Shown here piece after piece: positions 1 to 8,433 of a stretch of 64,000 nt of DNA; within the stretch, counting starts at the first letter, position 1; each line of letters opens with the position of its first letter. This stretch comes from Roseibium sediminis. Its GTDB lineage: Bacteria; Pseudomonadota; Alphaproteobacteria; Rhizobiales; Stappiaceae. A program made the position numbers and the translations under genes. Location of the stretch: NCBI RefSeq assembly GCF_008711325.1, contig NZ_VXDB01000001.1:1-64000 (forward strand), in the 5' to 3' direction. Under the pieces are notes generated by a model, which did no database searches, was not told where the DNA came from, and worked only from the letters and a program-made list of their open reading frames with translations.

Positions 1-1260
1 TTGACCCATCCGTCGAGGTCGCCTGGACAATGACTGTGACGCTCGTTCCAGCCTCGTAGTCGAGCTGAGAACTGTCGGCGACGGTCACAACACCTGTGGA
101 AGCATCGATAGCAAACGGACCATCCGTGATGACATTGCCGGAACCATCAACAAGCTGATAGCTGACGCTGTCCGTGCCATCCGCATCAGAGGCAGAGGCC
201 GTGATCCCGACAAGCGTTCCAGCGGCAGCAGACTCGGAGACCGTGTTGGTCGCAGAGTTGTTGTCTGTAACAGCAGTGACATCGAACTCGTCCACATCGG
301 TCAGATTGACCGTGAACGTCTCGGTGGAGGTCGAGCCGTCCGTTGACGTCGCCTGAACATTGACCGTGACGCTCGTTCCGGCTTCGTAATCGAGCTGCGA
401 GCTGTCGGCGACCGTCACAACACCTGTGGAAGCATCGATGGCAAACGGGCCGTCGGTGATGACATTGCCCGAGCCATCAACAAGCTGATAGCTGACGCTG
501 TCTGTACCGTCGGCGTCGGAAGCAGACGCCGTGATCCCGACAAGCGTTCCAGCGGCGGCAGATTCAGACACCGTGTTTACCGCAGAATTGCTATCGGTGA
601 CAGCTGTGACATCGAACTCGTCAACATCGGTCAGGTTGACCGTGAACGTCTCCGTCGAGGTCGAGCCGTCCGTTGAGACGGCCTGGACAATGACCGTGAC
701 AGAGGTACCTGCCTCGTAGTCGAGTTGAGAACTGTCGGCGACGGTGACAACGCCGGTCGTGGCATCGATGGCAAACGGACCGTCCGTAATGACATTGCCC
801 GAGTCATCGACCAGCTGGTAACTGACGCTGTCTGTGCCATCGGCGTCGGATGCAGACGCCGTGATCCCGACGACGGTACCAGTGGCGGCAGATTCAGACA
901 CCGTGTTGGTCGCAGAGTTGCTGTCGGTCACAGCGGTGACATCAAACTCGTCAACGTCGGTCAGGTTGACCGTAAAGGTCTCCGTTGAGGTTGAACCATC
1001 CGTCGAGACAGCCTGAACGATGACCGTGACGCTCGTTCCAGCCTCGTAATCGAGCTGAGAACTATCTGCGACAGTGACAACACCCGTGATGGCATCGATG
1101 GCAAACGGGCCGTCCGTGATGACATTGCCCGAGCCGTCGACCAAATAGAACCGGACGCTATCGGCGATATCTGCATCCGATGCTCGTGCAGTGATGCCTA
1201 CACGTGTCCCGACTGCAGCGTTTTCGGAAATGGTATTGGCAGCGACGTTGGTGTCTTCCA
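1..1260 (-). repeat. Tandem 330-bp coding repeats (about 3.8 copies in window)
   Basis: The string gtgatcccgacaagcgttcc or a close variant recurs at 201, 531, 861 and (diverged) 1191, an exact period of 330 bp or 110 codons. Units one to three, counted from the left, are nearly identical at DNA level. The unit nearest the gene start (about 930-1260) has drifted more. The array continues beyond the left edge. The high nucleotide identity, including silent positions, suggests recent duplication or gene conversion. Confidence 0.92.
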
Positions 1261-1876
1261 CCGCGCTGACCGAGCTGAAATTCTGTTCCTGCGCTCCGCT
1301 CCCGTCCGGGTCGGTCGCGGTCTCGTCTGCTTGGGCAACGTCTTCCGACGTACCTTCTTCAACCGCAAGGGCTTCACCTTGAACAATATCGGCAGGTGAA
1401 AAGGTCTGAACCAGAGGGGTGGAACCGCTTTTTACAGGGGCAGAAAGCGCTTCACTTTCACCACCGTTCAGCTGAAGCGAAAACTCTTCGCCAGCTTCGA
1501 TTTCAGCCGCCTGTTTTTCTGTTACGGCTTCTTTTTCGCCGGTCTCATCTGCAACCCGAGTATCAGATTCTGAATAATTCATTGTCTGGGTGTCGGTGGT
1601 AACCTGAACCCTTTCGACGTCTGACAGGTCACCTGTCTCGGTAGAGGCGGTCCGACCAGCAGAGGCCGGTCGCGAAAACCCTAGAAGAGACGCCAGACTG
1701 ACCGCCAGAGCAGACGGAGAGATCTTCAGTGCCTCCCCTTCTTCCTGCGGTGCTTCGTCGGCGAAATCACGCCGGTTCTTGCCGCTGAAGACGTCCTCGG
1801 CCTCAGAGGTCGAGCGGGCCAGTTCCGCTTCAACTTCCTCAATACGCTGCTTCTGGGACTGATCGTCTTCTTTCAC
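1..1876 (-). CDS. Giant cadherin-like repeat adhesin, type I secreted (C-terminus beyond window)
   Basis: Reads leftwards off the window, so only about the first 625 residues are visible. The start is GTG at 1876, preceded by GGAG eight bases upstream. Residues 1-80 are acidic and charged, with one short hydrophobic stretch but no Sec signal peptide. This fits export by a C-terminal type I signal, which would lie outside the window. From about residue 200 the protein becomes tandem 110-residue Ig/cadherin-like units. They carry phrases such as SESAAAGT, SDADGTDSV, DYEAGTSV and NLTDVDEFDV, whose Asp-rich loops suggest calcium binding. It is the last gene of the operon encoding its probable exporter (7272 to 2006). 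Likely role: cell-surface or biofilm adhesin. The total length and the C-terminal RTX region cannot be seen. Confidence 0.85.
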   Translation of the reverse strand, partial: MKEDDQSQKQRIEEVEAELARSTSEAEDVFSGKNRRDFADEAPQEEGEALKISPSALAVSLASLLGFSRPASAGRTASTETGDLSDVERVQVTTDTQTMNYSESDTRVADETGEKEAVTEKQAAEIEAGEEFSLQLNGGESEALSAPVKSGSTPLVQTFSPADIVQGEALAVEEGTSEDVAQADETATDPDGSGAQEQNFSSVSAVEDTNVAANTISENAAVGTRVGITARASDADIADSVRFYLVDGSGNVITDGPFAIDAITGVVTVADSSQLDYEAGTSVTVIVQAVSTDGSTSTETFTVNLTDVDEFDVTAVTDSNSATNTVSESAATGTVVGITASASDADGTDSVSYQLVDDSGNVITDGPFAIDATTGVVTVADSSQLDYEAGTSVTVIVQAVSTDGSTSTETFTVNLTDVDEFDVTAVTDSNSAVNTVSESAAAGTLVGITASASDADGTDSVSYQLVDGSGNVITDGPFAIDASTGVVTVADSSQLDYEAGTSVTVNVQATSTDGSTSTETFTVNLTDVDEFDVTAVTDNNSATNTVSESAAAGTLVGITASASDADGTDSVSYQLVDGSGNVITDGPFAIDASTGVVTVADSSQLDYEAGTSVTVIVQATSTDGS

Positions 1877-2005
1877 GACTGCAACTCCAAATCAAATGCA
1901 TCGCGGACAATAACTTGCGGTGAATTAGACACCCCCGGACTGGGCCTGTCAGTGCAATTCCGGGAGCATCCTTAAACCTTTGCTAAGTCCTTCGCAGACA
2001 TCGCA

Positions 2006-3313
2006 TCACGCTTCCGTAAAGGCCTTGTCGGAAATGACACGCAGCGGCTTCAGCATGTATTCAAAGATGCTTTTCGAGCCCGACTTGATGTCAGCTACTA
2101 TTGTCATGCCCGGCATGACCTGAAAGCCTGCGGACGAAGCACCTACGTGCTCCTTGTCAAGCTTCAGCTTCACGGTGAAGACCGCGCTGCCATCGTCCTT
2201 GACCACGCTGTTCGGCGAGATTTTCTCGACAATTGCCTCGATGCTTCCAAAACGGACATAGTCAAAAGTCAGGACCTTGACCTTTGCAGTCTGGCCGACC
2301 TGGATCAGACCGATTTTTTCGGCAGCCACCTCGATTTCCGCGTAGGCTTCTCGGTCGACAGGAACCACATCCAGCAAGACCTGCCGCGGCGAGATCACTT
2401 CACCGGGTCCGCGAACCGCAATGTTGTCGACCAGGCCGTTCACCGGAGCCTTGACAAAGGCACGTCCGATCCGCGAACGAAGCTGTTCGATCAGGGCCTT
2501 CAGTTCTGCTTGTTCGGTCTGCAGCTGGGCGATCTGGTCTGCCGCCTGCACATTGAGTTCCGATTCCAGTTCGGCCAATTGGGCACGGCTGCGCGCATTA
2601 CGAGCGTCCGCCTGCTCAACCGCATTCTCCATGCGAATGATTTCGACTTCCTTCTCAATGCGTTCGCGCTGAATACCCTCGAATTGACGCCGGCTAACGA
2701 TGCCCTTTTCAAGAGCTTCCGACAGCGTAACGCCCTGTTGAGCCACGATCGCCAAATCCTGCCGCAGCTTCTCCAACTCCAGCAAGTAGCCCTCACGCTG
2801 ACGATCTGTCAGACGGATATCGGCTTCCACCACTTCCCGGCGTTTGTCGCGATAAGCCTTGGCGTTGAGAAACGCCTGCTTCTGACTATCGGCAATGAGA
2901 CTGAACCCGGTATCGCTGCCGGGATCGTAATCCACATTGCCGGAGATCGCCTGTTGCAAGCGCGAGACAGTCAGCTCTACTGCAGCCAGTCGAGCGGTTG
3001 CCTTCCTCAGCTCCGCGTCGCTTTCGGTCGTATCCAGCTCCGCAATGATGCTGCCTGCGGAAACAAGTGTCCCGCTTTCAACGTTGAGATTGCGAACGAT
3101 GCCGCCCTCAAGATGCATGACATGCTGCACCTTGCCTGACGGCAGGATGCTGCCACCACCCGATACCACCTCATAGACAGGTGTGTAGCAGGCCCAACCG
3201 ATGAACCCTGCGACAGCCAAGGCCGTAAGAAGAATCGACACACGAGCCGGGCGGGTTGCCTTGCGCTCTTCAAGCAATGCGCTCGTGGTGAAATTATCAA
3301 ATTTTGCGGGCAT
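2006..3313 (-). CDS. Type I secretion periplasmic adaptor (HlyD family)
   Basis: Membrane fusion protein that would join the inner-membrane ABC exporter to an outer-membrane TolC-type channel. The 435-residue length is normal for the family. There is a cytosolic N-terminus, a single membrane segment at about residues 22-42 and a first lipoyl half at about 55-95. A long Glu/Arg/Gln-rich coiled coil follows (about 100-290), then the second lipoyl half and a beta-barrel domain (about 295-410) with the typical PVNGLVDN motif. ATG at 3313 follows GGAG with an eight-base gap. It lies 54 bp downstream of the ABC gene and 129 bp before the adhesin, so these form one operon. No TolC gene is in the window. 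Confidence 0.93.
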   Translation of the reverse strand: MPAKFDNFTTSALLEERKATRPARVSILLTALAVAGFIGWACYTPVYEVVSGGGSILPSGKVQHVMHLEGGIVRNLNVESGTLVSAGSIIAELDTTESDAELRKATARLAAVELTVSRLQQAISGNVDYDPGSDTGFSLIADSQKQAFLNAKAYRDKRREVVEADIRLTDRQREGYLLELEKLRQDLAIVAQQGVTLSEALEKGIVSRRQFEGIQRERIEKEVEIIRMENAVEQADARNARSRAQLAELESELNVQAADQIAQLQTEQAELKALIEQLRSRIGRAFVKAPVNGLVDNIAVRGPGEVISPRQVLLDVVPVDREAYAEIEVAAEKIGLIQVGQTAKVKVLTFDYVRFGSIEAIVEKISPNSVVKDDGSAVFTVKLKLDKEHVGASSAGFQVMPGMTIVADIKSGSKSIFEYMLKPLRVISDKAFTEA

Positions 3314-3367
3314 GAGCTTGTCTCCGCGCTTTCATATTGGAGAAATCTGTAGCGAACATCATGACGG

Positions 3368-5575
3368 CTATCCCGCCATCGCTTGTTTTCGCAGGGGCTG
3401 CAAAATGCCCCGTTCAAGCTTGAGAACCGTGTCGGCCAATTCGGCCTGCTGCTCATGGGAGGTGACCATGATGACCGTCACCTTTCCGCGGCAACTTTCC
3501 AGGAACCGACCCAGCACATCGTTCAGTTCTGTTCCGCTGGCGCGTGGCGGCTCGTCCAGCAGAATAATCTGCGGCTTGCGCAACATGGCCTGCGCTAGCC
3601 CCAGCGCCTGGAAAAACCCGACCGGGAGATGTGATTGGCTTGCTTCGTTCAATCGCGTGTCAAAACCGCTTGGCAGGGGTTGAATGAAATCATAAAGGCC
3701 AAGCGCATCCATGACCGAGCGAATATCCTCATCCGTCGCGCCGGGGGCACACAGACGCAAATTCTGCGAAATCGTGCCGTGGAACATTTTCGGGTTCTGC
3801 TGCACATAGCCGACATCTGCCCGAAGATCCGAAGCCGGAATCTGCGAGATGTTCACCCCGTCCAGCTGAATGGTCCCGGACTGCGGTTGGTAGAGGTTGA
3901 GGATGAGTTTCACGAAGGTAGATTTCCCCGATCCACTCTTGCCAAGTATGGAGACAAAGTCTCCTTGACGGATCGACAGGGACACGTTGGTCAGTGCCGG
4001 AGCAGAAGCGCCCGGGAAACGGAAATACACCTGCTCCATATCCAGATTGCCGCGAAGGCGAGCACGGGAGCGTCGACCGGAGCTCACCGGTTCTTCCGGC
4101 AATTTCATGAAGCGGTCAAATCGACGGACTGTATCGGCAACATCCGACAGCCGCATCATCATGAGAAAGCCCTGCTGGATCGGTGTGAGGACACGCCAGG
4201 TCAAAATGGTGACGAGGATCAGACCACCAACAGTCAACGAGCCGTTAATGACCAGCATTGCCCCAAAAATGACTGTCAGCCCGCCAATCATCGTGACCAG
4301 CGTCGTCGAAGACGTCGACAACATGCGATTGGCAGATTGCACCCGCATCTTGGCGAGACTGGATTCCCGAACGATCTGGTCAAACCGTGTCAGCACGGAC
4401 TCTTCACACCGGAAGTGATGCACCGTCGGCAGTTTGGACAGGACGTCGAGAGTAAACCGGTATTGGGCCGAGCGGCTTTTTGAGGTCTTTTCGGACAACC
4501 GGCGCAGGTGCGGCAACCAGAACGCCCCAATGACCGCAAAAACAACGATCAAACCGACAGAGACAAAGGCTAGCGGCCCTCCGACCACAAACAATACACC
4601 CAGCAGCACCACGATAAACGGAGCATCCAGCACCAATGCCGAGAGCGTTCCGCCGAAAATATCGCGAAAGTTCTCGAATTGCTTGAGGCTGGCCACCTGC
4701 GCACTCACCGAAGAAGCGGCAATCGTATTGTAGGGAAGCTTCAGAAACTTCTCGAAAACCGCGCAGCAGATTACGAAATCGAGACGGCTTGCCAGATAGG
4801 CAATCATGTTTGCCCGAATGTTCCGGAACCAGAGTTCGAGAACAACCAGAGCGCCGATCCCGACGGCTATCATCGTCAGCGTGTCCATCGCCTGACTGGG
4901 CAGAACCGTGTCGTAGATGAACATGACTGCAAGCGACGACAGCAAGGTGGCCCCGTTGATGAACAGGGAAACCAGAAACAGAACTGTCAGGTGCGTCTTG
5001 AACCGGCGCAGCAAGCCGGAAAAGGTCGTTTCTTCAGTAGCCGGATCGATTTCCTCGTTCTTTTCAAGGAACACCACCACATCGAATGTAACCCATTGTT
5101 CCTTGGAGCCGAACCGTTGACGAACACCGGCCTTTGTAAGGAACAGCTTACCATTTTTATCCCGGTCGACGACGAGAATCTCACCCCGCCGTTCGATCAG
5201 GGCCGGCAGGTGATACTGGGCGATCTCTTCCAGTCTGGCCGACTGGATTTCGCTCTTAAGCCCAAGACGAGCACAGGTCTCCCGAATTTCGGTCAACCCG
5301 AACTTTTCCGGCAGGTGAGGAAATGCCTGCGCAAAATCTTCAACCGAAACGCTCCAGGACCGGCGCTTGAGCACCGTTAGCAACGCTTCCACCACGTCGG
5401 AGGAAATTGGTTGGCTGTGAGCGTCCGGAGCCGTCATCAAGCGCCGCATGCTTCCAATGGCGCTCTCCTGATCCTCCGTGAACTCGGCACCGAATTCCGC
5501 ATTCAGGCGGGCCCGAAGGCCGCTGATGGTGGTATCACCCCGTACCACCGTATTTGCTGTGGTTTGATTGGTCAT
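3368..5575 (-). CDS. Type I secretion ABC transporter with degenerate C39-like N-terminal domain
   Basis: A 735-residue export ABC protein. Residues about 60-165 resemble the peptidase-like C39 domain but show no obvious catalytic Cys-His pair, as in RTX exporters that use this domain only to dock substrate. Membrane segments occupy about 190-470 and the nucleotide-binding domain about 500-725. Walker A (GKSGSGKST), Walker B (ILLDEP) and the H-loop His (VTSHE) are intact. The ABC signature reads LPVGF instead of LSGGQ, and the D-loop is atypical. The start overlaps the stop of the upstream ABC gene by ATGA, implying translational coupling and probably a heterodimer. It should export the adhesin at 1-1876. 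Confidence 0.9.
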   Translation of the reverse strand: MTNQTTANTVVRGDTTISGLRARLNAEFGAEFTEDQESAIGSMRRLMTAPDAHSQPISSDVVEALLTVLKRRSWSVSVEDFAQAFPHLPEKFGLTEIRETCARLGLKSEIQSARLEEIAQYHLPALIERRGEILVVDRDKNGKLFLTKAGVRQRFGSKEQWVTFDVVVFLEKNEEIDPATEETTFSGLLRRFKTHLTVLFLVSLFINGATLLSSLAVMFIYDTVLPSQAMDTLTMIAVGIGALVVLELWFRNIRANMIAYLASRLDFVICCAVFEKFLKLPYNTIAASSVSAQVASLKQFENFRDIFGGTLSALVLDAPFIVVLLGVLFVVGGPLAFVSVGLIVVFAVIGAFWLPHLRRLSEKTSKSRSAQYRFTLDVLSKLPTVHHFRCEESVLTRFDQIVRESSLAKMRVQSANRMLSTSSTTLVTMIGGLTVIFGAMLVINGSLTVGGLILVTILTWRVLTPIQQGFLMMMRLSDVADTVRRFDRFMKLPEEPVSSGRRSRARLRGNLDMEQVYFRFPGASAPALTNVSLSIRQGDFVSILGKSGSGKSTFVKLILNLYQPQSGTIQLDGVNISQIPASDLRADVGYVQQNPKMFHGTISQNLRLCAPGATDEDIRSVMDALGLYDFIQPLPSGFDTRLNEASQSHLPVGFFQALGLAQAMLRKPQIILLDEPPRASGTELNDVLGRFLESCRGKVTVIMVTSHEQQAELADTVLKLERGILQPLRKQAMAG

Positions 5576-7272
5576 GACGCCACCTTTCCATTGTTCGGAA
5601 GTGCTTTGCGTCGCACCGGTTTGCGCGCCTTCAAGGCAGGCATCGGCTTGAGAAGACCACCGTCAACCAGATAGGTCCGATCACACATATTGGTATACGC
5701 AGGATTATTTGAGGAAATGACCAAGGCCACATGCTCGCGCTGGCGCAGCAGATAGTTGCGCAATCGCTCATCAGCATCAGCGTCGAGATTTTCATTCGGA
5801 TTATCGAAGAGGATCAGCTTTGGTGACCCCAAAAGACAAGCAATGATCGAAACGGTGTCCAGAACGGATCGCGACAGACCGTTTTGTACACCGGTCTGAA
5901 GCTTGGCCGACAGCCCGCCCGGATGGCGCGCGAAGTACTCAAGAACGCCGAATTCGTCAGCAAGCGCAATTGCTTCGTCGTAGTATTTTTCCTTGTTGAA
6001 ACGGCACAAGTTGTCGAGGATCGTGCCATCAAGAAGGACATGACGGCTCGGCAGATAGGCGACCTGATCGCGATACTGCCAGTAGTCCATCTCTTCGATA
6101 TTCCGGTTGTTGTAGCGCACATAACCACTTGTCGGCGTCAGGTCTCCAGCGATCAGCGGAAGGATCTGAAGTCGGCCCGAACTCTGCGAACCGGAAAGTC
6201 CAACGGCCTCACCAACCTTGCAAGACAACGAAACGCCGGCAAGCCCGACACGGGCCCGACCGGATGGCTTCGTCTTGACGTCAAGAACATCGAGGCTCTG
6301 GAAGTCATCTATACTCCCGATCCCGGAGGGTCTACCTTCAATCTCGAAGATTTTCTTGATTTCACGTTCGTTCTGACGGGCATCGTGATTGCCCAGCAAA
6401 AGACCATCCAGCTTAAGGATCGGCGAGACGACACGGCTGGCCAGAAGCGTACAGGCAGCCAACGTACCCACCGTCAGCTGATCATTGATATAGAGATACG
6501 CGCCTGCACACCCGGCAACGATCGGCGCACTTTTCACACATGTACCGACAAAACCCTGCGCAAGCTGGGTCGTGCCGATCAGCTGATTGTTGAACCGGGC
6601 ACCGGTCACCTTCATGCGTTCGTAGCGGCGTGCCATGAACGGACCAATTCCAAGTCCCTTGATCGCATCCATGCCACCAAGAACTTCCAACAGGAAGGAA
6701 TGGCGACGGCCCTCGAGTTCAGAGCGGCGATCCACCGTCTTTCGCGATTGGCGCGAGCTGATCCAGGAAGCAAACAGGGTGACCGAAACAACACCCAGGA
6801 GGCAAATTGCGATGAGCGGCGCAAAAAAGCCGATGAACCCCAGGAACAGGATCGAAAAGGGAATGTCGAGGAGGGCCGTGGCGGAATCGCCGGATCGGAA
6901 CTCTCTCACCTTGTCTATGGCCGCAAACCGATCAATGTGTGTTCCAGTCGCTTCCCGCTCGGCCTGCCGCAGGTCGGCTTGCAGGTAACGGGAGAGAGCC
7001 GCACGGGACGTATCATGTTGATAGGTCGCACCGGAGGAGATCAGCAGCTTCGACAGCGCCGTTCGGGCAGTGAATTCGATAACCGCAGCCACGACGATTG
7101 CAATACCCAGCACGAACAGCGTCGTGTAGTTCTGCGCCGGGATGGCCCGATCATAGATTTGTAGAAAGGATAAGGGCAGCACCAATGCGCTGATATTGGC
7201 AACCAATGAGGCCACCAGAATGTAAATACTGTAGGCAGAGTTGCCTCTGCGCATAACTTGCGGTTTGAACAT
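5572..7272 (-). CDS. Partner ABC protein of type I secretion with degenerate nucleotide site
   Basis: A 566-residue transmembrane-plus-NBD protein related to PrtD/LapB-type exporters. Membrane segments lie in about residues 15-280. The NBD (about 320-540) is strongly degenerate. The Walker A region reads GSQSSGRLQ without the Lys-Ser/Thr pair, Walker B ends LFDNP with Asn replacing the catalytic Glu, the signature reads LSRSV and the H-loop His is Asn. It therefore probably binds or hydrolyses ATP poorly and serves as the non-catalytic half of a heterodimer with the next gene, which it overlaps by four bases. I chose ATG at 7272; an in-frame TTG at 7374 would add 34 residues lacking conserved features. 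Confidence 0.85.
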   Translation of the reverse strand: MFKPQVMRRGNSAYSIYILVASLVANISALVLPLSFLQIYDRAIPAQNYTTLFVLGIAIVVAAVIEFTARTALSKLLISSGATYQHDTSRAALSRYLQADLRQAEREATGTHIDRFAAIDKVREFRSGDSATALLDIPFSILFLGFIGFFAPLIAICLLGVVSVTLFASWISSRQSRKTVDRRSELEGRRHSFLLEVLGGMDAIKGLGIGPFMARRYERMKVTGARFNNQLIGTTQLAQGFVGTCVKSAPIVAGCAGAYLYINDQLTVGTLAACTLLASRVVSPILKLDGLLLGNHDARQNEREIKKIFEIEGRPSGIGSIDDFQSLDVLDVKTKPSGRARVGLAGVSLSCKVGEAVGLSGSQSSGRLQILPLIAGDLTPTSGYVRYNNRNIEEMDYWQYRDQVAYLPSRHVLLDGTILDNLCRFNKEKYYDEAIALADEFGVLEYFARHPGGLSAKLQTGVQNGLSRSVLDTVSIIACLLGSPKLILFDNPNENLDADADERLRNYLLRQREHVALVISSNNPAYTNMCDRTYLVDGGLLKPMPALKARKPVRRKALPNNGKVAS

Positions 7273-7686
7273 TTGATACTTGCCGCTACTAGATACAAAA
7301 AACGGGCACGCGCTTTCCGCGACCAATTCAAACCTTGAAAGTGGCAACCCTGTAATCCGCCGATGCCTTCCCAAGAGTCACCCATAGACTTGCATCAATT
7401 GGTGTATCTATTATTAATGAGAAAGCAGGTTTTATCAGGGGTAAATTAATGCAACCGCAGATTTATATCATCACTTCTATCAAATACATTCATATTACTT
7501 AAGGGGTTTTCACAAAGTAATCTTGGACCGATAACGTTAAGACATTCAGCCCAACGCAACTCTGCGTCGTACCCTCCCCACGCTACACAAGTACAAGCTC
7601 TCCCCTTGACCAGCAGCAACATTTCCCTCTATCGACCGGACCGCGGCAGATGTTTCAGCCGCCCCGCCCCCAGCAACAGGAATTCA
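7273..7686. other. Intergenic region between divergent secretion operon and RidA-like gene
   Basis: About 410 bp, AT-rich between 7390 and 7520. It must hold the promoters for the leftward secretion operon and the rightward RidA-like gene. I see no convincing -35/-10 pair, riboswitch or open frame with a ribosome binding site, and no further gene. Confidence 0.5.
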
Positions 7687-8028
7687 ATGATGATTGAACG
7701 GATCGAAACCGGCACACGCATGAGCAAGATCGTAAAGCACAATGGCGTGGCGTATCTATGTGGTCAGGTTGGAGCAGGCACCACAGTTGCCGAACAGACA
7801 CGCGACTGCCTTTCCCGTGTTGACGCCCTGCTTGAGCAGGCCGGCTCCTCCCGCGAGAAGATGCTTCAGGCCATCATCTGGCTGGCTGACATGGCAGACT
7901 TTGCAGAGATGAACGAAGTCTGGGACGCCTGGGTCCCGGCGGGGCATGCACCGGCAAGAGCCTGCGGCGAAGCAAAACTCGCTCGGCCGGAACTGAAGGT
8001 AGAAATCATCATAACGGCAGCCTGCTGA
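7687..8028 (+). CDS. RidA/YjgF/YER057c family protein
   Basis: A small 113-residue cytosolic protein of the RidA superfamily, whose founding members hydrolyse reactive enamine/imine intermediates from PLP enzymes. Visible family features are [14 protein letters not shown] near the N-terminus, the central [17 protein letters not shown] stretch, and the C-terminal segment [18 protein letters not shown]. That segment places an Arg and a Glu where active family members bind the carboxylate and water. The start is ATG 7687 with AGGA six bases upstream; an upstream in-frame frame to 7606 lacks family sequence. It stands alone between oppositely oriented operons, so its substrate cannot be inferred. 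Confidence 0.88.
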   Translation: MMIERIETGTRMSKIVKHNGVAYLCGQVGAGTTVAEQTRDCLSRVDALLEQAGSSREKMLQAIIWLADMADFAEMNEVWDAWVPAGHAPARACGEAKLARPELKVEIIITAAC

Positions 8029-8079
8029 GGCTGCTGTCGGCCGAAAAGCTGAAGCCTGCATGCGATAACCGTGTTCGCT

Positions 8080-8433
8080 TCAAGAGCTAGCGCCATGAAG
8101 GGTCTGGTTATACAGCTTTGAATCATCCGGTTTGACGCCGTTTATAAGCCGCGCCAAACCGGTCAGCACTTCCAGTTGCCGCGCTTCATAAACCCCATCC
8201 TGCTCCGACGGCCATTCCTTCAGTCCGGCTTCGAATTCAGTGGCTGACTGATTGATAGCTGAAAACCCGATAGACCCGCTACTCCCCTTGAGTTTGTGCA
8301 GGACACCCATCGCCTCCTCATTCGGCTTCGTCCCGACCGTCCGGTCTCCATAAAGAGAGAGAAACTCGCCGAACATCTGCTTGATCGTGGTGCAGTGTCT
8401 CTCCACCAACATGTTCAACTGCGCGGAAGACAT
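8080..8433 (-). CDS. Hpt-domain histidine phosphotransfer protein
   Basis: A 117-residue stand-alone Hpt protein, all-helical by composition. The phosphorylatable His sits in LHKLKGSSGSIGF (about residue 46), matching the Hpt consensus of His followed by Lys-Gly-Ser. Such proteins shuttle phosphate between receiver domains. ATG at 8433 is preceded by AAAGGA six bases away. The first 116 bp overlap the end of the HlyD-like gene in another frame. It is the last gene of the operon that begins with a double-receiver TackOD1 regulator, and a single-domain response regulator and three kinases lie just upstream of that regulator. It is therefore the natural middle relay of that circuit. Confidence 0.88.
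   Translation of the reverse strand: MSSAQLNMLVERHCTTIKQMFGEFLSLYGDRTVGTKPNEEAMGVLHKLKGSSGSIGFSAINQSATEFEAGLKEWPSEQDGVYEARQLEVLTGLARLINGVKPDDSKLYNQTLHGASS

Noticed and set aside
1-1260. Direct repeats considered as a CRISPR or satellite array
   Set aside because: The period of 330 bp is a multiple of three, stays in one coding frame and encodes Ig/cadherin-like units; there are no short repeats with unique spacers.
1900-1975. CCCGGA...TCCGGG hairpin between adaptor and adhesin genes
   Set aside because: Six-base stem with a 19-base loop and no T-run; the genes are likely co-transcribed.
5884-7164. A 426-codon plus-strand open frame
   Set aside because: Antisense to the ABC protein at 5572-7272 and without family sequence.
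8017-8034. Hairpin GCAGCC-TGCTGA-GGCTGC at the end of the RidA-like gene
   Set aside because: It contains the stop codon in its loop and is followed by no T-run; too weak to call a terminator.
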